From Lentisphaeria bacterium (GTDB lineage Bacteria > Verrucomicrobiota > Lentisphaeria > Victivallales > Victivallaceae): DNA of 34,103 nt. Location: assembly GCA_017454215.1 (NCBI GenBank), contig JAFTDL010000050.1, forward strand, positions 1-34,103, read 5' to 3'. A model generated the notes under the pieces. The model searched no databases. It was not told the DNA's origin and saw nothing but the letters and a program-made list of their open reading frames with translations. Position numbers and translations under genes: made by a program. Positions 16,762-23,737 of this stretch are shown piece after piece (position 1 is the stretch's first letter; every line of letters begins with the position of its first letter).

Positions 16762-17792
16762 TCACTCCCCTCTTCGGCGGAAACAGACTGTGCCCGGCCG
16801 CGCTCCTTGCGGAAGAACGAAGGTCTGGGCTCGGCGGCGTAATCGGGATAGCGGCTCCGGACGTCGGCCGGGCAGTCGGGCGGAATGTACTGGAAGCGCT
16901 TGTAGAACCACAGATACTGCTCCGGGTGCATGCGGATGAACTTTTCGGAGATCTTCATGAGTTCCTGCAGCACCTCCCGGTCGTCGGCGTATTCCGCAAA
17001 GGGTTTCGGCAGGTAGGCGGAATGGGCGGTGTTCCGGCCGTCGGCCAGCCGCAGACTGGTGCCGTAGACGATGACCGCGGGCAGTTTGTGCATGTCGCAG
17101 TAGCGTTTGAGGGCGGCGGGAGCGGCGCTGCTGGGTACGGGGAGTCCGAAAAAGTCCACGAAGACGCCGCCGTCGCGGACGCGGGTGTTCTGGTCGATGA
17201 GGGTGCCCACTCCCCGGCCCTGACGCAGAGCTTTCAGCGAGGCGCGCATGGCTCCCCGCGAAAAGATGATCTCCAGTCCCGCGGTGCGTTCGCGGCGGCC
17301 GGAGTTCAGCAGTCTGTTCAGGTAGGGGTTGCGCATGGGTTTGGCGATGGCCACCATGTCCACTCCGGCATAGAAGGGGGCCATGACGCCCGAAGCCTCC
17401 CAGCTCCCCAGATGGGGATTGACGAAAATGATCCGTTCCCCGGCGGCCACGTGGCCTTTGAGCCGCTCCGTGATGTCGGCGGGCAGATAGTAGCATTTTC
17501 TTATCCGCGCGGGATCGCCGCCGATCCAGAAGAACTCCAGCAGATTCCAGATCATGTGCAGAAAACTTGCGCGCATGATGCGGACCCTCTCCTTTTCGTC
17601 CATTTCGGGAAAGGCCGCCTTGAGGTTCTCCAGCACGAGGTGCCGGGCCGAGGGGATGCAGCGGATGAAGAACGCCGCCGGGCGCGCCAATCCCTTAAGG
17701 GAACAGCGCGGCAGAATGCGGATGACGCCGCAGAGACAGACGACGGCCAGATATTCCATCCGGTAACGCACATCCAGCAGAAAATGCTTCAC
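16758..17792 (-). CDS. LpxL/HtrB-like lysophospholipid acyltransferase (lipid A late acyltransferase family)
   Basis: A 344-aa inner-membrane-associated acyltransferase. The catalytic HxxxxE motif is in NPHLGSWE (H127, E132), as in LpxL, whose usual form is HFGNWE. Other family features are the N-terminal hydrophobic segment (about 13-30), LVLENLKAAFPE (52-63), and a downstream VGTLIDQNTRVRDGGVFVDFFG region typical of LpxL-type enzymes. The GTG start at 17792 has GAGGAG 6 nt upstream. The enzyme would add a secondary acyl chain to lipid A. The C-terminal extension after about residue 300 is charged and not recognised. It is the first gene of its unit. Confidence 0.88.
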   Translation of the reverse strand: MKHFLLDVRYRMEYLAVVCLCGVIRILPRCSLKGLARPAAFFIRCIPSARHLVLENLKAAFPEMDEKERVRIMRASFLHMIWNLLEFFWIGGDPARIRKCYYLPADITERLKGHVAAGERIIFVNPHLGSWEASGVMAPFYAGVDMVAIAKPMRNPYLNRLLNSGRRERTAGLEIIFSRGAMRASLKALRQGRGVGTLIDQNTRVRDGGVFVDFFGLPVPSSAAPAALKRYCDMHKLPAVIVYGTSLRLADGRNTAHSAYLPKPFAEYADDREVLQELMKISEKFIRMHPEQYLWFYKRFQYIPPDCPADVRSRYPDYAAEPRPSFFRKERGRAQSVSAEEGSE

Positions 17793-17841
17793 TCTTCACT
17801 CCTCTTTTCGGAACGCCGCCGTTTCACGGTGCACTCGGCCT

Positions 17842-17870
17842 AATATAATGGCGGCGGGGACAAAATGCAA
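17842..17870 (-). promoter_or_regulatory. Probable promoter of the lpxL-like gene
   Basis: On the minus strand TTGCAT (17870-17865), a 17-bp spacer and TATATT (17847-17842), about 50 bp before the GTG start. Confidence 0.65.
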
Positions 17871-18051
17871 GCATGTCTTCGGGCGCGGGACTTTCCGGAG
17901 CACCGGTGTGCGCCCCCGGCGCCGGACACATTTCACCGCCGCAGGATCCCGAAGGGAAACTCCCGGACGTCGTGCGGGGCGGGAACAGCGGCCCCGTCCG
18001 CAGAGCGGCATCATGCGTCACGGGGAACCGCGTCTGCAGAAAAAAACAGGC
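17871..18051. other. Intergenic stretch with no gene supported
   Basis: About 180 bp between the aldo/keto reductase stop and the lpxL promoter. Short open frames exist on both strands but lack ribosome binding sites, family features and coupling. A run of T7 lies 10 nt after the reductase stop on the minus strand without a convincing stem in front of it. Nothing else was seen. Confidence 0.5.
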
Positions 18052-19329
18052 TCAGGCGAAGTGTTCGTCTTCGCAGAGACCGAGGGAAGCGCGGCGGCGC
18101 CGGACGAGGCGCTCGTAGGCGTCGCCGATCTTCCTGAGTTCCGCGGGGATCTGAATTTTCTGGGGGCAGGCTTTGAGGCATTTGCCGCAGCCCACGCAGG
18201 CGGAGGCGCGGGAATCCTCGTCGATGGCGCCGTAGTTGTTGACGAAGAGAAAGCGGTTGCCGCTGATCTTGTACTGGTTGTAAAGTCCGAAGATCCTGGA
18301 GATCTCCACGCCGGCGGGACAGGGCATGCAGTAGCGGCAATCGGTGCAGGGCACGGCGAGGCTCTTGCGGTAGGCGGCGAGGGCCTTGTCCAGAACTTTG
18401 CGGTCGGCGTCGGAGAGGGGACGGAAACTGCTGAAGGTTTTGAGGTTGTCCTCGAGGTGTTCCATTTTCGACATGCCCGAAAGGATCACCAGCACGTTGG
18501 GCAGCGAGCCGATGTAGCGGAAGGCCCACGACGCGGCGGAAGCGCCGGGATCGGCGGTCTTGAGGATCTTCGCCGCTTCGGGGTTGAGAGAGGCCAGAGC
18601 GCCGCCGCGCAGGGGTTCCATGACGATGACGGGGATGTTGTTTTTTGTCAAAATCTCGTACTGCTCCCGGGAGCGGTAGAGGCTCCAGTCCAGATAGTTG
18701 AGCTGGATCTGGGCGAAGTCCCACTTGCGGGCGGCGACGACCTTCTGCAGAAGTTCCGGCGTGTCGTGGAACGAAAAGCCCAGACGGCGGATCTTGCCTT
18801 CGGCCTTCTTTTTGCTGAGAAATTCATACACCTTGAGCTTCTCCGCCCGTTTCCACGTATTTTCGCTGACGTTGTGGAACATGTAGAAGTCGAAGTAGGA
18901 CGTCTTGCATTTCCTGAGCTGGTCGTTGAAGATCCGTTCGAGGTCTTCGGGGCGTCTGAGCATGCCCAGCGGCATCTTGCTGGTGAGGAAATAGGAGTCC
19001 CGGGGATATTTCGAGAGCAGATCGCCGGCGCATTTTTCGCTGCGGCCGCCGATGTACATGTAGGCGGTGTCGAAGTAGTTGCATCCGGCCTTCATGGCGC
19101 GGTCGAACATGGCGGCGGCGGCGGCGTAATCGATCTCGGGACCGTCGCCCTTCCGGGGCAGACGCATCATTCCGAAGCCGAGAAGGGGAACGGTCAGCTC
19201 CGTATCCCTGTATTTTCTGCGCACGACCTTGCCGGAGGGGGCGTTTTTTTCGGCGGCGGCGGCAAGACGGCTCACGGGAGCCAGCGCGGCGACGGTCATC
19301 ATGCCTCTGAGAAAATCGCGTCTTTTCAT
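18052..19329 (-). CDS. Aldo/keto reductase with twin-arginine signal and C-terminal 2x[4Fe-4S] ferredoxin domain
   Basis: A 425-aa oxidoreductase. The N terminus KRRDFLRG plus a hydrophobic stretch (about 9-25) looks like a Tat signal, so export of the folded, cofactor-loaded protein is inferred. The AKR barrel (about 38-320) keeps the catalytic tetrad: D87 in NYFDTAY, Y90 or Y92, K118 in LTSKM and H152 in MFHNV. The tail has two ferredoxin motifs, CTDCRYCMPCP and CVGCGKCLKACP. This is a known AKR-ferredoxin family of unclear substrate. It starts 25 bp after the membrane polyferredoxin, which could be its electron partner. It is the last gene of a three-gene operon. Confidence 0.88.
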   Translation of the reverse strand: MKRRDFLRGMMTVAALAPVSRLAAAAEKNAPSGKVVRRKYRDTELTVPLLGFGMMRLPRKGDGPEIDYAAAAAMFDRAMKAGCNYFDTAYMYIGGRSEKCAGDLLSKYPRDSYFLTSKMPLGMLRRPEDLERIFNDQLRKCKTSYFDFYMFHNVSENTWKRAEKLKVYEFLSKKKAEGKIRRLGFSFHDTPELLQKVVAARKWDFAQIQLNYLDWSLYRSREQYEILTKNNIPVIVMEPLRGGALASLNPEAAKILKTADPGASAASWAFRYIGSLPNVLVILSGMSKMEHLEDNLKTFSSFRPLSDADRKVLDKALAAYRKSLAVPCTDCRYCMPCPAGVEISRIFGLYNQYKISGNRFLFVNNYGAIDEDSRASACVGCGKCLKACPQKIQIPAELRKIGDAYERLVRRRRASLGLCEDEHFA

Positions 19330-19354
19330 GGGGCGGGTCTCCTTCTTCTGTTGT

Positions 19355-20665
19355 TTATTCTATCCGGGACTGTTTTTCGACGGGTGAAACCGTCATGGCT
19401 TTGCGGGGGGCGGGACAGACCTTCCGACAGGCGCCGCATCCGACGCACAAAGCGGTCTTGACCGGCCGCGGCGTGCCGTTTTTGCGCAGGGTTATCGCGC
19501 CCGCCGGACAGGCGGAAGCGCACAGGCCGCATTTCGCTCCCTCCTGAAAGGCGAGGCAGTTGCGCGGATCGAACTTCGCCTCGGCGATCCTGATCCTGCG
19601 TTTTTCGGCCAATGCGAGGAAGGGGAGCGCACCCGTGGGGCAAACCTGAGCGCAGCGGGCGCAGTCCCAGCGGCAGGGGGCCTTGTTCAGATCGAGCTCC
19701 ACGGGGCCCGCGCCGCCGGGAGCCGGACGGATGATCTTCTGCGGACAGTTGACTGCGCACAGCATGCACGCGGTGCATTTCCGCGCGAAACGCTCCGCAC
19801 TGCCTGCTCCGGGAGGCAGGACGCGCAGTCTCCGCCCGACCCGCAAAAGTCCCGTGCGGGCGGCGAGGACACCCGCCGCGACCCCCGCCAGCAGGACGCT
19901 TCCCGAAACGAGGAATCTTCTCCGCGAAATATCAGGCGGGGCGGTTTTGTAACCGACGGCGAACGAAACGGCGCCGACGGGACAGGCGGCGAGACAGTTC
20001 ATGCACCGCACGCAGCGGCCGTTGTCGATGACGCCGCTTTTTGCGTCGATGCATCCTGCGGGACAGACTTTTTCACACTTGCCGCACTTGAGGCAGTTTC
20101 CGCCGAGGAAGAGGCGGACGGCTCCGGCTTTGGAAAAGAGGCCCAGCACCGTACCCACGGGACACAGAGTCGTGCAGAAAATGCGTTTTTTCCAGACGGC
20201 GAGAGCGGAGATCACGATCAGGACGGCGAGGCCGCCCAGAGTGAAAGAGCCGGTGATGCGTCCGAAATTGGAATAGGGGTCGAGGGCGAGAAATCCCGCG
20301 TTGACGCCGCAGAAAAGCATGCCCAGCACACAGCCCGAAACCGCGTTGCGGAGGATGTTGAAATCATTCGTCCGCGCGGCCTTGCGTCGGGAGATGAAGG
20401 AGACGAGATCCTGAAGCAGTCCGAAGGGGCAGAACACGGCGCAGTAGATCCGTCCGAAAAGGAAGGCCGAAAGCAGGATGACGGCGCAGACAACCGCTGC
20501 GCCCCAGGTGAAGGCGCCGAAACAGCGCATCAGGACCGGACCCGCCTGAGCCTTGAAGAGCCGCGAAAGAAACACCGCGCCGCCCGCAAAAGTCAGCACG
20601 GAGCCGGTGAGGAACAAAGTTCCCGCGATGATCCTGAATGCTCTGAAGAGTTTCCCGTTCGTCAT
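19355..20665 (-). CDS. Membrane polyferredoxin: NapH-like half fused to a NapG/MauM-like half
   Basis: A 436-aa iron-sulphur membrane protein. Residues 1-235 look like NapH: about four or five transmembrane helices, two membrane-side CxxxCP motifs (CAVFCP 75-80, CTTLCP 164-169), then two 4Fe-4S motifs (CLKCGKCEKVCP 191-202, CVRCMNCLAACP 218-229). Residues 245-436 look like NapG/MauM: SRRRFL (247-252), a hydrophobic segment (253-269), and further motifs at 297-308, 331-343, 379-386 and 407-418. The twin-arginine and hydrophobic stretch of a free NapG signal has thus become internal, presumably a membrane helix. A role in moving quinol electrons across the membrane, possibly to the Tat-type reductase next door, is inferred. 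Confidence 0.85.
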   Translation of the reverse strand: MTNGKLFRAFRIIAGTLFLTGSVLTFAGGAVFLSRLFKAQAGPVLMRCFGAFTWGAAVVCAVILLSAFLFGRIYCAVFCPFGLLQDLVSFISRRKAARTNDFNILRNAVSGCVLGMLFCGVNAGFLALDPYSNFGRITGSFTLGGLAVLIVISALAVWKKRIFCTTLCPVGTVLGLFSKAGAVRLFLGGNCLKCGKCEKVCPAGCIDAKSGVIDNGRCVRCMNCLAACPVGAVSFAVGYKTAPPDISRRRFLVSGSVLLAGVAAGVLAARTGLLRVGRRLRVLPPGAGSAERFARKCTACMLCAVNCPQKIIRPAPGGAGPVELDLNKAPCRWDCARCAQVCPTGALPFLALAEKRRIRIAEAKFDPRNCLAFQEGAKCGLCASACPAGAITLRKNGTPRPVKTALCVGCGACRKVCPAPRKAMTVSPVEKQSRIE

Positions 20666-20685
20666 GACCGTTTTCCTTTCCGGCG

Positions 20686-22347
20686 TCAGAAGAATCCGTC
20701 GTTGTCGCGGACCTCCGCGGTCCCGACGTGTTTGAAGATGATGCTTTTCGAATCCGGCCCGGCGAAGCTGAAGATGCCCGGATCGTGAGGAGACACCGGA
20801 TACCGGTCGTTGATCTCAAGGGTGTTGCCTGAAATTTCGGCCCGCTCCGCCGACAGAACGGCGATCTGCGGCCGCTTCTGCGAAACGAAACGGTTGTTCT
20901 TCACTTCGATGAGGCCGTGGTAATGAAAGTCCGGTTCCAGTTCCTCCATGTCGGGATAGACGGAAACCGTTTCGGCGGTGGAACTGTGGCGCAGATAACA
21001 GCAGTTGTCGAAGAGATTGTCCCTGATGACGGCATGGCGGACGGGCCCGGTCTCGTACCAGCGGCGGCAGCCGCCCGCGATGAAGACCGCCGCGCCCGAG
21101 GTGTGAAAACGGCAGTGCGAAACGTCGACGCTTTCAAGTCCCGAAGCGAGGACGCCCCGGCCGCGGAGAGGCGCGAAATCGCATCCCGAAACTTCGAGAC
21201 GGGCGGTCCCCGCTTCGAGAACTCTTGCCCCGTCGCCGCTGCGCACGTCCGGCGGCAGGGGACCGGAAAAGAAGACCCGGGTCCTTTCGGGCGTGACCGC
21301 CTTCACGCCCGAAACTTCGACCGTGCCGAGGGGACGGCCCGAGGCGGGTCTGACGAATTCGAGCGTGTCTCCCGGCCGGGCGCCCGGCAGTCCCGCCTGC
21401 TGAAAGTGGCCGGTCTCGAGGTAAAGAGAATTCCCGTCCGCTTCGGGGATCGTCACCGGACGGTAGATGCCGTGGACGTTGAGGGCGTCGTCGAGCATCC
21501 CCGAGGCCCGGCAGTTCCGGATGGAAATGCGTCCGCGGCACTCGACGAAGTGCAGCGCGTCGTCGGAGGACGAGACCGCCCGGTCCGCGGCGGGCACGAC
21601 ACGGACCCTTTCGAGGGTCACGTCGCGGCAGAACTGTGCGAGCAGTCCCATGCCCGCGGCGCGGCGGACGGTGACGTTTTCGACCGTGACGCCGGAGCAG
21701 TCCGAAAGGACGATCCCCGGGCAGAGGCGGTCCTCATGCCTGATGGTGAGCGCGGGAGCATCGAAGACAGCGGGCAGAAGGACAAGCCCGTTCTCCTCCC
21801 TTATGCCGCGGTTGGGGATGTTCGTGCAGTCGGCTTCGTGGGGCATCTCGCCCGTCGCGGGATCGAAGGGTCGGATCTGCAGCACGCCCGAACGGTTGTC
21901 GTACTCGTCCCCGATGAAACGCAGCCGTCCTCCGTCGAGGCGGTATCCGCCGTTGAGCTTCACGTGCGAAAAACCGTTTTCCGTACGGACGATCCGGGCG
22001 TCGGAGACGAAGGACTCCTCGAAATCGACGGTTATTCCGCTGATGCGCAGACGGGAACAGTTCTCGGCGAGGAGGGGCGAAATGCGGCCGTGAAAGAAGA
22101 GCAGGGTATCCTCGCCCGCGATCTCGACGTCGTCTTTGTCCGCCAGATGGAGCGCGACCGTCTTCATGCCGCAGTCGTTGTTCGAGAAATACCTGAAGAG
22201 CCGCGCACAGCGCCCCGGGTAGAAGTCATAGCGGCCAGGCAGAAAACGGATGCGCGGACTCTTCCGGGCGGCGGCGAGGGCCAGCGCCCGGACCAGCGCC
22301 GGGACGGCATCTTCGCCCGGAACGGTCTTTTCGACAGTGACAGTCAT
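20686..22347 (-). CDS. Right-handed parallel beta-helix protein, GH110-like (alpha-1,3-galactosidase family)
   Basis: A 553-aa protein made of short beta-helix turns (pattern such as V-T-V-E-N-V-T-V repeated). Segments that match my recollection of GH110 enzymes are RYFSNNDCG (52-60), FFHGRISP (84-91), SSDDALHF (260-267) and LDDALNVHGIY (285-295), the last two rich in candidate catalytic aspartates. GH110 enzymes remove terminal alpha-1,3-galactose from glycans such as the blood group B antigen. No signal peptide is visible, so a cytoplasmic location is expected, which is unusual for a host-glycan enzyme. It opens the operon with the polyferredoxin (20-bp gap) and the aldo/keto reductase. Other beta-helix hydrolases or lyases remain possible. 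Confidence 0.72.
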   Translation of the reverse strand: MTVTVEKTVPGEDAVPALVRALALAAARKSPRIRFLPGRYDFYPGRCARLFRYFSNNDCGMKTVALHLADKDDVEIAGEDTLLFFHGRISPLLAENCSRLRISGITVDFEESFVSDARIVRTENGFSHVKLNGGYRLDGGRLRFIGDEYDNRSGVLQIRPFDPATGEMPHEADCTNIPNRGIREENGLVLLPAVFDAPALTIRHEDRLCPGIVLSDCSGVTVENVTVRRAAGMGLLAQFCRDVTLERVRVVPAADRAVSSSDDALHFVECRGRISIRNCRASGMLDDALNVHGIYRPVTIPEADGNSLYLETGHFQQAGLPGARPGDTLEFVRPASGRPLGTVEVSGVKAVTPERTRVFFSGPLPPDVRSGDGARVLEAGTARLEVSGCDFAPLRGRGVLASGLESVDVSHCRFHTSGAAVFIAGGCRRWYETGPVRHAVIRDNLFDNCCYLRHSSTAETVSVYPDMEELEPDFHYHGLIEVKNNRFVSQKRPQIAVLSAERAEISGNTLEINDRYPVSPHDPGIFSFAGPDSKSIIFKHVGTAEVRDNDGFF

Positions 22348-22382
22348 GGTCTTTTCGTACTTTCCCTGACGGATACGAAGTG

Positions 22383-22411
22383 AATGTATATCTTTTCACC
22401 TTTTTTTTCAA
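22383..22411 (-). promoter_or_regulatory. Probable promoter of the GH110-polyferredoxin-reductase operon
   Basis: On the minus strand TTGAAA (22411-22406), a 17-bp spacer and TACATT (22388-22383), about 36 bp before the ATG at 22347. It is divergent from the plus-strand promoter 62 bp away. Confidence 0.65.
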
Positions 22412-22473
22412 GGGGCTTTTTTCCAATGAGGACGAAGTTCGGCAAAAATTTTTCTCTTCGGGGCTCCGGCGGG

Positions 22474-22502
22474 TTGACAAATGAAAAGGCTGTGTGTATA
22501 TT
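22474..22502 (+). promoter_or_regulatory. Strong sigma-70-type promoter of the PqiC-like lipoprotein gene
   Basis: TTGACA (22474-22479), a 17-bp spacer and TATATT (22497-22502), the closest match to consensus in the window. The leader would be about 45 nt and includes GGAGGAG upstream of the ATG at 22554. Confidence 0.75.
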
Positions 22503-22553
22503 GATTTGATGCCGCGCCGTTGCCGGCATCTGTTGGAGGAGACGAAAAAACGT

Positions 22554-23111
22554 ATGAGAAAACTGTTGTTCAGTCTGTCCGCGTGCGGGGTCCTGCTGTC
22601 GCTCACGGGGTGTTTTTTCGGCGGGACGACGCGCGAGACCCAGGTATTCGATCTCGCGGAAAAGGCGAAGGGGGCAAAACCTCTTCCGTATGACGTCCAT
22701 TTTCTGTTTTTCCGCAATCTGTCGGGTTCGGACCGGCGTTTTCTGCTGCGTCAGCCCGGCGACAGGATGGTTTCCGACGAGTTCAGCCGCTGGCTTCTCG
22801 ATCCCGAGCTCATGCTGGAGCGTTATCTGCGGGACGAGGTCCGGGGCGGGGGCAGTGCTTCCGTGCGCATCCGGGGCGTCATCACCCGCTTCGAGGTGGA
22901 TGTGGAACGGCGCGCCGCGGTTCTGGCCGTGGATTTCGTTCTGCGCATCGACGATCGCTCCGCGGGGGTCTCCTGCCGGGCGCAGAAGGCGCTGCCCGCA
23001 GGCGGGATCACCCCTGCCGGCGCGGCGCAGGCCATGAGCGAGTGCGCTTCGGCCGTCGCGGAGGAGTTGAGAAAGCACATTCTGGCTTTCGCAAAGGGGA
23101 AGCTGAAGTAA
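22554..23111 (+). CDS. PqiC/YmbA-like ABC transport auxiliary lipoprotein
   Basis: A 185-aa lipoprotein. MRKLLFSLSACGVLLSLTGC provides a signal with a perfect LTGC lipobox (C20). The body VHFLFFRNLSGSDRRFLLR ... DEFSRWLLDPELMLERYLRDE fits the PqiC/YmbA auxiliary lipoprotein family, which partners MlaD/Mce-type lipid transporters. The ATG at 22554 is chosen because it begins the signal peptide; the longer frame to 22494 crosses the -10. No permease, ATPase or Mce gene is next to it in this window. A second lipoprotein gene follows 29 bp downstream. Confidence 0.75.
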   Translation: MRKLLFSLSACGVLLSLTGCFFGGTTRETQVFDLAEKAKGAKPLPYDVHFLFFRNLSGSDRRFLLRQPGDRMVSDEFSRWLLDPELMLERYLRDEVRGGGSASVRIRGVITRFEVDVERRAAVLAVDFVLRIDDRSAGVSCRAQKALPAGGITPAGAAQAMSECASAVAEELRKHILAFAKGKLK

Positions 23112-23140
23112 TATAAAACTTCATGTTTCGGAGAATACCG

Positions 23141-23584
23141 ATGAAAAAATATGTTCTGCTGTCGTTTTTCGCGGTGCTGCTGACGGGGGCGGGCTGCACC
23201 ACGTCGGTGTGCCGCCACTATGACGCGCCGGAGAGCACAGGCAGTTCCGGACGTCCCGCCGTGGCCGTCATCAAGGGCATGAACTGCGGCGTCTTTCTCT
23301 TTTACGGCATCCCCCTGTGGAGCGGCACGCCTCACCGTCCCAACGAAAGCGAATGGGACCTCTGGCTCAATCAGGTCAGGGAACGGGACATCGTAAGAAT
23401 GCTGCATCTGCGCGCCGGACAGCTCGGTGCGGATGATATCGACGATGTGAAGATCCGCGAGACCGGCAGCGGCTGGTGGTCGCTGTGGATCTTCTGGAGA
23501 CGCACGATCACCGGGTCCTGCGTCGCCGTCAAAAATCTGCCCGCGAAAGGGGAAAAAGCGGAAAAAAAAGGCAGACAGAGATAA
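23141..23584 (+). CDS. Small lipoprotein of unknown function
   Basis: A 147-aa predicted lipoprotein. MKKYVLLSFFAVLLTGAGC is a signal ending in cysteine 19. The mature part contains a central hydrophobic aromatic stretch (GMNCGVFLFYGIPLWSG), a Trp-rich segment (SGWWSLWIFWRR) and a lysine-rich tail. I do not recognise the family. The ATG at 23141 has GGAG 8 nt upstream. It follows the PqiC-like gene by 29 bp and is probably co-transcribed. It could partner that lipoprotein at the outer membrane, but only proximity supports this. Confidence 0.75.
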   Translation: MKKYVLLSFFAVLLTGAGCTTSVCRHYDAPESTGSSGRPAVAVIKGMNCGVFLFYGIPLWSGTPHRPNESEWDLWLNQVRERDIVRMLHLRAGQLGADDIDDVKIRETGSGWWSLWIFWRRTITGSCVAVKNLPAKGEKAEKKGRQR

Positions 23585-23610
23585 AAAAAGCCCTTTTTTA
23601 CGGGATTGTT

Positions 23611-23642
23611 CGCGCCGGAGACTTGCAAAACGCTCCGGCGCG
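23611..23642. repeat. Perfect 10-bp inverted repeat around the tpiA -35
   Basis: CGCGCCGGAG (23611-23620) and CTCCGGCGCG (23633-23642) are exact reverse complements, separated by 12 nt that contain the tpiA -35 TTGCAA. No T run follows, so it is a better operator or structural candidate than a terminator. Confidence 0.7.
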
Positions 23643-23651
23643 TGCTATCTT
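23623..23651 (+). promoter_or_regulatory. Probable promoter of tpiA-secG and the pilus genes
   Basis: TTGCAA (23623-23628), a 17-bp spacer and TATCTT (23646-23651), with TGC directly before the -10 (extended -10). The 5' leader would be about 80 nt. Short gaps from tpiA to the PilM-PilN gene and on to the second membrane protein suggest that transcripts from here also serve the pilus genes. Confidence 0.65.
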
Positions 23652-23661
23652 GTAGCCGGGC

Positions 23662-23679
23662 ATTTGTGCCGTCACAAAT
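23662..23679. repeat. Palindrome just downstream of the tpiA transcription start
   Basis: ATTTGTG CCGT CACAAAT is a perfect 7-bp inverted repeat with a 4-nt centre, at about +4 to +21. It could be an operator or a 5'-end hairpin. It resembles Rex or Crp/Fnr half-sites (TTGTG, TGTG) but the spacing fits neither exactly. Confidence 0.55.
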
Positions 23680-23737
23680 CGACAGGTGTGCAAGAGTTCG
23701 TTTTTTTGAATATAAAATATAAGGACAAGGGGGAAAA

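Noticed and set aside
16232-16765. Alternative 177-codon minus-strand frame in the place of the unknown coupled protein
   Set aside because: Strongly arginine-rich, with no GTGA coupling. The frame at 16216-16761 has balanced composition and overlaps the upstream stop.
18040-18074. Stem GCGAAG/CTTCGC followed by T7 as terminator of the aldo/keto reductase gene
   Set aside because: The stem lies inside the coding end and is 10 nt away from the T run, too far for a standard terminator.
23585-23606. AAAAAAA-GCCC-TTTTTT-ACGGG as a terminator after the small lipoprotein gene
   Set aside because: The only GC pairing is CCC with GGG, and the poly-A/poly-T stem is weak on either strand. Not enough for an intrinsic terminator.
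23662-23679. Palindrome as a canonical Rex or Crp site
   Set aside because: Half-sites resemble them, but the 4-nt centre does not give the Rex (TTGTGAA-N4-TTCACAA) or Crp (TGTGA-N6-TCACA) pattern.
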